A program made the translations under genes and the position numbers. The notes beneath the pieces were generated by a model. It saw only the letters and a list, made by a program, of their open reading frames with translations, made no database searches and was not told the origin of the DNA. A stretch of DNA of 64,000 nucleotides from Pseudomonas sp. Irchel 3A7 (GTDB lineage: Bacteria; Pseudomonadota; Gammaproteobacteria; Pseudomonadales; Pseudomonadaceae). Shown piece by piece: positions 57,594-64,000 of this stretch (its first letter is position 1; the number at the start of each line of letters is the position of its first letter). The DNA lies in contig NZ_FYED01000003.1 in assembly GCF_900187565.1 (NCBI RefSeq), positions 203,398-267,397 on the forward strand. Reading direction: 5' to 3'.

Positions 57594-58657
57594 CAGTCAC
57601 CGTCGTTGGCGTTGAAGCCCAGTTGGATACCCAGCGCCTTGGCCAGTTCGCCTTCGTGCAGGCGGTGGACGACGTTGAGGCTGTCGTAGATGTCGTTGAG
57701 TTGCTGGCGACCGGCATCTTCACCGAGCAGTTCGGTCAGCGAGCGCTGGTTGCTGGCGAACAGTTTCAACGACGCGGCATAGGCGGCGTCGATCTTGTCG
57801 GCCAATGGTTTTTGCTCACTTGGCAACAGGCCTCGCAGGCCTTTATTGTCGACACCTTCCCAGACCGTTTTGGCGGCGGCGAGGCTGGCTTCCATGCTGG
57901 TAAGGGACGACTGGCTGCGCCACGCATCGGCCTGGAACGGTTGTGGAACGCCCTTGCTCTGGCGGCCCATCGGCGTGCCGAGCTTTTTCTTCAAACTGTC
58001 GAGGGCGGTGACCTGTACACGCAGCAGATCGGCGATTGCTTCGTGGGAGTCGGCGTAGCGCTGGTTGGGGAACTTGCTCATCTGCGCGAGCATGCCGTCG
58101 GTGTTGTTCCAGCTTTTAAGGATCTCTTCGGCCAGCTGCTTCTGGCGCTCGCCAATGGCGATCAGCAGAGGGCAATACTTGGTCTTCTGCTCGGCGTTGG
58201 CTACATCAGGCTTGCTGTCGAACAGGATGTATTCGTAGGCCGACAGCCCCTGAACCACAACGCTGGACTTGGCCAGCGCGGCGGCATCGATCTGAGGCTG
58301 CGCGGTGACCAGTTGTTCGACCTGACGGCCGACGAGGTTCTTCTTGTCCGGCCAGAACTGCACCTGCCACGAACGATTGCCCTCGGCCAGCGGCCCGATC
58401 AGCAGCGGTTGCAGCTCGGCCCAGGCTTTTTGTGCGTGCAGGAAATCGGCGCGGGCGGTGTCGAGGGTTTCCTTGCCTTCGCAGTACGCCAGGGCACTGA
58501 TGGCCAGTTGGCGGTCGGCTTCGACCCAGCGGGTGTAGGTCGGCAGTATCACGGATTTGGCGATGGCCGCCGAAGTGACGGCTTGCGGGTCCTGTGGCGA
58601 ACAAGCGCCCAAGGCTAGCGCGGCAAGGCTGGTGAACAACAATTTGGGACGGAACAT
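57593..58657 (-). CDS. Imelysin-family lipoprotein
   Basis: A 354-residue imelysin-domain protein (peptidase M75 family by name, though proteolysis is doubtful for many members). The lipobox LGAC at residues 16-19 predicts a lipid-anchored protein. Segments include GLSAYEYILFD, resembling the GxHxxE-type motif region but without its histidine. GGGAG precedes the ATG. It overlaps the DUF1513 gene by one base and follows the di-haem gene by 27 bases. Confidence 0.88.
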   Translation of the reverse strand: MFRPKLLFTSLAALALGACSPQDPQAVTSAAIAKSVILPTYTRWVEADRQLAISALAYCEGKETLDTARADFLHAQKAWAELQPLLIGPLAEGNRSWQVQFWPDKKNLVGRQVEQLVTAQPQIDAAALAKSSVVVQGLSAYEYILFDSKPDVANAEQKTKYCPLLIAIGERQKQLAEEILKSWNNTDGMLAQMSKFPNQRYADSHEAIADLLRVQVTALDSLKKKLGTPMGRQSKGVPQPFQADAWRSQSSLTSMEASLAAAKTVWEGVDNKGLRGLLPSEQKPLADKIDAAYAASLKLFASNQRSLTELLGEDAGRQQLNDIYDSLNVVHRLHEGELAKALGIQLGFNANDGD

Positions 58658-58684
58658 GTCGGGCTCCCGCGGGTGGAATGGGTA

Positions 58685-60112
58685 TTAAAGGGAATTCAAG
58701 AACGCCAGCAACGCAGCGCGCTGCTCGGCATTGAAAGTCAAAACCTGTTGTTGCGCAGCTGCAGCTTCGCCGCCATGCCAGAGCACGGCTTCGAGCAGGT
58801 TGCGGGCGCGGCCGTCGTGCAAAAACTGGGTGTGGCCACTGACCGCTTCGGTCAGTCCGATGCCCCACAACGGCGGGGTACGCCAGTCGCGACCGCCGGC
58901 CTGGAATTCGCTGCGGTTGTCGGCCAGGCCGTCGCCCATGTCGTGCAACAGCAGATCGCTGTAAGGGCGAATCTCTTGATTGGCCAGCTCAGGTTCGGCG
59001 GCGTTGGCGGCGGTGGTGTATTTCGGTGTGTGACAGGACTGGCAACCGGCCTGGTAAAACAGATTCTTGCCGGCCAGCACTTCAGGCGCGCCGACATCGC
59101 GGCGCGCCGGGACGGCGAGGTTGCGGGTGTAGAACAGCACCAGACGCAGGATGTTGTCGCTGACTTCCGGCTCGCCATCGGGGCCGGCGCCGCTCGGTGC
59201 CTGTTTGCAGGTGGTTTGCGCATCGGTGCAGTCATCAAAGGGTCTCAGGCTGGTCGTGAGGCCCATATCACCGGAAAACGCGTGAACATTTTGTTGATTG
59301 AGGGTCGGTTGCCCGGCTTTCCAGCCAAATCGTCCAATGACGGTCTTGTGCTGTGTGTCATCCCAGACCCGGTTCGGTCGACCGGCGATACCGTTTTTCT
59401 CTTTAGCCTGCGCCTCGGCGTTCGCCAGAATGGCCTCTTCCGGGATGGCTTCCAGCAAGCCCAGGCCGATCATCGGCGGTGCAACCCGGGCCGAGAAGCG
59501 GGTGTCGGGGTGCATCGGGCCGTAACCCAATTGGGTGATGTTCAAGGTCGGCTTGCGCAGCTCGACTACGGTGCCGTCCTTGAAGCGAACCGGCACTGGC
59601 GTGTAATCGACCCGCACCTTGCCTTCCGGGACTACGCCGGGCACGGCCATGTCCTGGAATTGTCCGCCGTAGATCGGCTCCGGTACGACACCCTGTTGCT
59701 CGATGATCCTGGCGTAGGCGGGAGCATCGGGAATCGACAGGCGCACCAGCATCGACACGGCATTCTGCGCATCCGGCGCAGGCGGGTGACCGCGACCGTC
59801 CTTGATATGGCAACCCTGGCAGGCGTTGGTGTTGAACAAGGGGCCGAGGCCGTCACGGGCGGTCGTGGTCGACGGGGCGATGACCCAAGGGTTGCGGAAG
59901 AAACTGTTGCCGACACTGAAGTCCACGCGCCGCGATGGCGGCAGGTTGGCCGATGGCAGCGAAAAGGCGTTCTGATCGGTCTTGCGCACGGTCGCACTGC
60001 CCCCGGAGCGGGCTTCACCGGGTTCTGCCTTGGTAAAACGCGGGGCGTCATCGCAGGCACTCAGGCCCAGGGCCAGGAACAGTGCGGACAAGCGAAGAGG
60101 CAGCGGGGGCAT
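58685..60112 (-). CDS. Di-haem cytochrome-c-type oxidoreductase (DUF1111)
   Basis: A 475-residue lipoprotein (lipobox LSAC at 17-20) with two haem-c attachment motifs: NACQGCHIKDG and AGCQSCHTPKY. It belongs to the di-haem thiol-oxidoreductase-like family related to the MauG/cytochrome-c peroxidase superfamily. The likely role is electron transfer or oxidation in the periplasm in support of the flanking imelysin proteins. The start at 60112 places the signal at the N-terminus; an in-frame start at 60148 would not. Confidence 0.9.
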   Translation of the reverse strand: MPPLPLRLSALFLALGLSACDDAPRFTKAEPGEARSGGSATVRKTDQNAFSLPSANLPPSRRVDFSVGNSFFRNPWVIAPSTTTARDGLGPLFNTNACQGCHIKDGRGHPPAPDAQNAVSMLVRLSIPDAPAYARIIEQQGVVPEPIYGGQFQDMAVPGVVPEGKVRVDYTPVPVRFKDGTVVELRKPTLNITQLGYGPMHPDTRFSARVAPPMIGLGLLEAIPEEAILANAEAQAKEKNGIAGRPNRVWDDTQHKTVIGRFGWKAGQPTLNQQNVHAFSGDMGLTTSLRPFDDCTDAQTTCKQAPSGAGPDGEPEVSDNILRLVLFYTRNLAVPARRDVGAPEVLAGKNLFYQAGCQSCHTPKYTTAANAAEPELANQEIRPYSDLLLHDMGDGLADNRSEFQAGGRDWRTPPLWGIGLTEAVSGHTQFLHDGRARNLLEAVLWHGGEAAAAQQQVLTFNAEQRAALLAFLNSL

Positions 60113-60233
60113 CAGACATCCTGCAAGACGAGCAAAACAAGGGCGCAAAGTCTAACAGGGTAGGGGGGTTTGAATAAGAGGAATTATCGTTTGCTTGAGG
60201 TGGGGCACACCCCATGAACACATTACAAACTCC

Positions 60234-60323
60234 TGTGGGAGCGAGCCTGCTCGCGAAAGCGGTAATGGTCGCACCGAAGATGTTGCCAATGATGGCCCTT
60301 TCGCGAGCAGGCTCGCTCCCACA
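60234..60323. repeat. REPIN, family 1 (copy 9)
   Basis: Opposed GTGGGAGCGAGCCTGCTCGCG cores lie in the 276-base gap between the first imelysin gene and the di-haem gene. It could reduce read-through between them. Confidence 0.93.
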
Positions 60324-60388
60324 ATGGGGCGTGTTCAGGCCAACAAAAAGGCGACCCGAAGGTCGCCTCTTTATTCAGCCAGCGTTGA

Positions 60389-61744
60389 TCAGAACTCGTG
60401 ATCAGCGTTGTCCGGGTTCAGGTCGCTGATACCCAGTTTGCCAGCGGCGGCTTCGATCGAACCGGTCTGCTTGACCAGCGAAGCGATGGCGTCACGGACA
60501 ATCTGGTTGCCGGCGGTGTTGCCGGCAGCGATCAACTGGTCGTAGTGCTCACCCTTGTTGGCGTGGTCGACGATGACCTGCATCTTGGCTTCAGTCGCGG
60601 CCAGATCGGCTTTCAGTGCGGTGTCGGCAGCCGGGTCGACTTTGGCCACCAGGGACGACAGGCTGGCACCCGTCATTTTGGTGCCGTCGACACGGGTGTA
60701 TTCGCCCAGGTAGACGTTACGAACGCCTTTGGCATCGTAGAACTGCGAGTTGTGGGTGTTGTCGCTGAAGCAGTCGTGTTCGTCTTCCGGGGAGTTGGCT
60801 TCCAGGGAAACCTTCATGCGTTCGCCCGCCAGTTCGCCCAGGGACAAGCTGCCCATGCCGAACAGCATTTTACGCAGGCCGCTTTCAGCCGGTTCCGCTT
60901 CCAGGGTGGCGCGGTAGTTGTCGGCCACGTTCGGCTTCCAGTTGCCGACCATTTCTTCCAGATCGCTGACCAGCAGTTGGGTCACGGCTTTCAGGTAGGC
61001 ACGGCGACGGTCGTTGTGGCCGCCGGTGGCGCCTTTGCCTTCCAGGTAATCGGAAGCAGGGCGGTTGCCGGCGCCAGGGCCGGTGCCGTTCAGGTCCTGG
61101 CCCCAGAGCAGGAATTCGATGGCGTGGTAGCCAGTGGCGACGTTGGCCTCGGAACCGCCCAGCTCGTTCAGGCTGGCGAGTTTTTCCGGGGTGATGTCTT
61201 TCACGTCGACCTTGTCTTCGCCGACCTGAATCTGAGTGTTGGCGATGATGTTGGCGGTGGCACCCGGGTTACCCAGCGCGTGCTCGTAGGATTTGTCGAC
61301 GTAGTCGATCAGGCCTTCGTCCAGTGGCCAGGCGTTCACCTGACCTTCCCAGTCGTCGATGATGGTGTTGCCGAAGCGGAAGACTTCGCTCTGCAGGTAA
61401 GGAACGCGGGCGGCGATCCAGGCAGCCTTGGCGGCTTTCAGGGTGTCGGCGTTCGGCTTGGCGAGGAAGGCGTCTACAGCGGTTTGCAGGGTTTTCGCGG
61501 TGGATTCGGCATCGCTGTAGACAGCGAAAACGATGTCGGCGTAATGGGCGACAACGGCTTTGGCAGCGGCTTCATCGACTTTACCGGCAGCGGCAGGTGC
61601 AGCGGCTGGAGCAGCCGGGGCAGCAGCGGTGCTGGCAGCCGGCGCTGGTGCGGCAGCTTTTTCCTTGTCTTTGCCTTCACCGCAACCGGCGAGGGAAATT
61701 GCGATGGCCAACAGACTGGCGGTAGCCAGAGGCATACGAATCAT
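60389..61744 (-). CDS. Imelysin-family lipoprotein, IcmP-like
   Basis: A 451-residue imelysin protein. The lipobox LAGC is at about residues 18-21 and is followed by an alanine/proline-rich linker (about 35-55). The family motif GYHAIEFLLWGQD (GxHxxE) is intact, unlike in the second imelysin protein. P. aeruginosa has a similarly placed gene, icmP, described as an insulin-cleaving outer-membrane metalloproteinase; EfeO-type iron proteins share the domain. The ATG at 61744 has AGGA upstream. It is the first gene of the operon, with a perfect palindrome upstream. Confidence 0.9.
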   Translation of the reverse strand: MIRMPLATASLLAIAISLAGCGEGKDKEKAAAPAPAASTAAAPAAPAAAPAAAGKVDEAAAKAVVAHYADIVFAVYSDAESTAKTLQTAVDAFLAKPNADTLKAAKAAWIAARVPYLQSEVFRFGNTIIDDWEGQVNAWPLDEGLIDYVDKSYEHALGNPGATANIIANTQIQVGEDKVDVKDITPEKLASLNELGGSEANVATGYHAIEFLLWGQDLNGTGPGAGNRPASDYLEGKGATGGHNDRRRAYLKAVTQLLVSDLEEMVGNWKPNVADNYRATLEAEPAESGLRKMLFGMGSLSLGELAGERMKVSLEANSPEDEHDCFSDNTHNSQFYDAKGVRNVYLGEYTRVDGTKMTGASLSSLVAKVDPAADTALKADLAATEAKMQVIVDHANKGEHYDQLIAAGNTAGNQIVRDAIASLVKQTGSIEAAAGKLGISDLNPDNADHEF

Positions 61745-61800
61745 GGCGAACATCCTGCTTCGAGAGGGGGTGGAATGGCGCGCCCGGCGCGCAAAACTGC

Positions 61801-61829
61801 CACATAATGCAAATCTTTCGCATTATGTG
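61801..61829. promoter_or_regulatory. Perfect palindrome upstream of the imelysin operon
   Basis: CACATAATGC and GCATTATGTG flank nine bases. The arms contain ATAATG/CATTAT as in Fur boxes, but the spacing is six bases longer than in the classic 19-bp Fur box, which fits a three- or four-hexamer array. It lies 57 bases upstream of the start codon and probably binds an iron or other metal regulator. Confidence 0.6.
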
Positions 61830-61881
61830 TAAAGGGTTGTGCTTGGAAATATTTCTTATTCACGGGACGGGTGTAGCAGAT

Positions 61882-61983
61882 CTGTAGGAGCGAGCTTGCT
61901 CGCGATGGACGTTAACGATAACGCGTGCTGTCTGACAAAACGCGTCGCCTGTGAGTCCATCGCAAGCGAGCTCGCTCCTACAG
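61882..61983. repeat. Composite palindromic repeat, family 3 (copy 3, interior inverted)
   Basis: The outer arms TGTAGGAGCGAGCTTGCTCGCG and CGAGCTCGCTCCTACA enclose the same interior landmarks, but in the opposite order: GGACGTTAACGATAACGCGT comes first and TGAGTCCATCGC last. Confidence 0.88.
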
Positions 61984-61986
61984 AGG

Positions 61987-64000
61987 TTACAAAATAGCGG
62001 CGTTACTACGCTGGGCCTGCTTCAGATAAGCGCCCAATTCCCTTGCCGGCAACGGTTTGCTGTAGTGATAACCCTGACCTTCGTGGCAGCCTTCGGAGAT
62101 GATGTAAGCCTCCTGTTCGGCCGTTTCCACACCTTCGGCGATCACCTGCATGCCCAGGCTCTTGCCCAATTGGATGATGGCGCGAACGATGGTTGCGTCG
62201 TCGTCATCATCGAGCAGGTCCTGAACGAAACTCTTGTCGATCTTGATCTTGTCCAGCGGCAGGCTTTTCAGGTAGCTCAGTGAGGAATAACCCGTACCGA
62301 AGTCGTCGATCGCGATCAGCGCCCCGGAGCGACGCAGGCTGAGCAAGTGCTGGGCGGCGGTGCTGATGTCTTCCATCAGGCCGGTTTCGGTCACCTCCAG
62401 CTCCAGGCTGCGCGGTGGCAGGCGATACATCTGCAGCAGGTTGTTGACCACCCTTGGCAACTCGGCGTGGTGCAGTTGCACGGTGGACAGGTTCACCGCC
62501 ATGCGCAGGTCGCTGAAACCCTGGTCATGCCAGTCTCGCAATTGCTTGCAAGCCTGATCCAGCACCCACTCGCCAATGGCAATGATGGTGCCGTTCTGCT
62601 CGGCCAGCGGGATGAACAGGTCCGGCGGAACCAGCCCGTGTTCCGGATGCTGCCAGCGAATCAACGCCTCGACGCCGACTACCCGGTGGTCGCGGTAGCT
62701 GATCTGTGGTTGATAGACGAGGTAGAACTGCTCGCGGACCAAGGCATCGCGCAGGTCTTTTTCCAGCTCGCGACGGCGGCGCATCTCGGTGTCGACGCTG
62801 GCGATGTAGAACTGATAGCGGTTGCGCGAGCGAGTCTTGGCCAGGGTCATGGTCTGCTCGGCTTTCTGCAGCAGCTTCTCGGTGCTGTCACCGTCTTCGG
62901 GGAACAGGGTGATGCCGATGGTGGCGCGCAGGCGGATTTCCTGATGATCGAGGGCAAACGCCGCTTCCAGGTCATCGAGAATGCTTTGGGCCAGCTCGGC
63001 GGCTTCGTAGGGTTGTTCGATATCGGCCTGCACCAGGGCAAACTGGTCGCCCCCGAGGCGGGCGAGGGCACCAAGGCGTCCACTGTGCGCACGCAGGCGA
63101 TCGGCCAGGGCCAGCAACAGCTGGTCGCCGGTCTGGTAGCTGAACTGTTCGTTGATGCCCTTGAAGTCATCGAGGCCGACACACAGCACGGCCACCCGTC
63201 GTTGCAGCTTGCCGGCGTCAACCAGAATCTTGTCCAGTTGTGATTGGAGTTGCTGACGATTCGGCAGGCCGGTGAGGAAATCGTACTGGGCCATGCGCAA
63301 CAGACTGTTTTCCGCCTCGTGGCGCAAATGGGTGTTGCGCTCGATGGACTCCAGCAACTGGTTGGCGGTGTTGATCCAGATCCCCAGCTCGTTTTTTTCG
63401 TGACCCTTGAGCAGCGGGATCTTGTGTTCGCTGGGACGATCCGGGTTGATTTCGGTCAGGTGTTCGATAATCCGCGACAGGGGCTTGGTCAGCAACCAGT
63501 GATACACCAGATACAACACCAGCCCCATCGCCAGGGCGCGCAACACGCCGGATATGAAGATGATCACCGAACTGACGATAAAGCCTTGCCCATAGGTGGC
63601 GGTGTCGAGGGTGATACTCAGGTCGCCGTAGTACTCGCTGTAAGGGCCGCGTCCCACCAATTGGGTGGTGAAGGTGCGTTCCTTGCCGAGAATCAGGTCG
63701 GTCAGCCAGCGACTGCTGGAGTGCTGCAGCTCGCGGGATTTCTGCGCGAGCATGGCTTCATTGGGGTGGCCGATGGAGGCCTGGCGCACGGCATCGTCCT
63801 GAAACAGGCCTTCGATGACCTGCATGCCCATTTCCCGGTCCAGGCTGTAGACGGCCTGGGTCGAGGGATCGCGGAACATGTCGAGGATGCGTTCGGCATC
63901 GCCGGCAACGGCCTGGCGTGTTTTGTAGGCATCAAACACGATCTGCGCGCAGCTCAAGACCACGCCGACGATCAATGCCGACAGGAGTACGACCCGGAGC
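61987..64000 (-). CDS. bifA: BifA-like c-di-GMP phosphodiesterase (5' end outside the window)
   Basis: Membrane GGDEF-EAL protein that degrades cyclic di-GMP and controls the switch between biofilm and swarming. A membrane helix begins at the window edge (LLSALIVGVVLSCAQIVF), followed by a periplasmic region and a second helix near 63500. The GGDEF domain is degenerate (RLGGDQFALVQAD), while the EAL domain is intact (GVEALIRWQHPEHGLV, then DDFGTGYSSLSYL). The GGDQF/EAL combination and gene order match P. aeruginosa BifA. The reading frame stays open to base 64000, so probably a few tens of residues are missing. Confidence 0.9.
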   Translation of the reverse strand, partial: LRVVLLSALIVGVVLSCAQIVFDAYKTRQAVAGDAERILDMFRDPSTQAVYSLDREMGMQVIEGLFQDDAVRQASIGHPNEAMLAQKSRELQHSSSRWLTDLILGKERTFTTQLVGRGPYSEYYGDLSITLDTATYGQGFIVSSVIIFISGVLRALAMGLVLYLVYHWLLTKPLSRIIEHLTEINPDRPSEHKIPLLKGHEKNELGIWINTANQLLESIERNTHLRHEAENSLLRMAQYDFLTGLPNRQQLQSQLDKILVDAGKLQRRVAVLCVGLDDFKGINEQFSYQTGDQLLLALADRLRAHSGRLGALARLGGDQFALVQADIEQPYEAAELAQSILDDLEAAFALDHQEIRLRATIGITLFPEDGDSTEKLLQKAEQTMTLAKTRSRNRYQFYIASVDTEMRRRRELEKDLRDALVREQFYLVYQPQISYRDHRVVGVEALIRWQHPEHGLVPPDLFIPLAEQNGTIIAIGEWVLDQACKQLRDWHDQGFSDLRMAVNLSTVQLHHAELPRVVNNLLQMYRLPPRSLELEVTETGLMEDISTAAQHLLSLRRSGALIAIDDFGTGYSSLSYLKSLPLDKIKIDKSFVQDLLDDDDDATIVRAIIQLGKSLGMQVIAEGVETAEQEAYIISEGCHEGQGYHYSKPLPARELGAYLKQAQRSNAAIL

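Overview
The window is a stretch of Pseudomonas chromosome, most likely from the P. fluorescens group. Protein sequences and gene order match Pseudomonas core regions that I know from P. aeruginosa and P. putida. The intergenic spaces also hold many paired palindromic repeats (core GTGGGAGCGAGCCTGCTCGCG) of the kind typical of P. fluorescens. Coding DNA is GC-rich throughout, except for an AT-rich patch at about 32.1-33.4 kb. I see no rRNA, tRNA, CRISPR array, insertion sequence or prophage.

Layout. 0-3 kb: ribosomal operon rpsP-rimM-trmD-rplS, then xerD. 3.2-7 kb: dsbC, then the threonine genes hom and thrC. 7.1-13.6 kb: a small DUF3509 protein, a periplasmic solute-binding-like protein, a CoA-transferase, yaeQ, recJ and an old yellow enzyme. 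13.6-18.8 kb: the glycerol genes glpD, glpR, glpK and glpF. 19-25.7 kb: ybaK, a PhzF-like protein, argF coupled to an ABC ATPase, a molybdopterin oxidoreductase and grxD. 25.8-32 kb: bacterioferritin and its ferredoxin, a peroxiredoxin, rnt-pyrC, motY and argG. 32.1-34.3 kb: accessory patch with a two-helix membrane protein, 540 bp of AT-rich DNA, an orphan LuxR-type response regulator and a 59-residue protein. 34.4-42.4 kb: nth, an unusual rsx electron-transport operon, metG and apbC. 42.6-47 kb: an SDR enzyme, a HugZ-like protein, fxsA and groESL. 47.2-51.9 kb: a PAP2 phosphatase, the ColR/ColS two-component system, and a methyltransferase / InaA-type kinase / small protein operon. 52-56.3 kb: an RND efflux pair resembling MexVW. 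56.5-61.8 kb: an imelysin / di-haem oxidoreductase / imelysin / DUF1513 operon behind a perfect palindrome. 62-64 kb: bifA, cut by the right edge.

Regulation can be read directly in several places. Tandem ArgR half-sites (TGTCGC-N8-AA with a 21-bp period) precede both argF (two units) and argG (three units). Two matches to the ColR consensus flank colRS, one facing the PAP2 gene and one facing the methyltransferase operon. A Fur-like box precedes bfd, and GlpR-like half-sites precede glpD and glpF.

The most unusual points are as follows. The rsx operon has no rsxC; its RsxB lacks the usual N-terminal membrane helix and carries a long RsxC-like C-terminal tail. The AT-rich patch holds an uncharacterised 2TM protein beside an orphan regulator. 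One repeat family keeps its interior sequence as well as its palindromic ends. No claim here has been tested by a database search.
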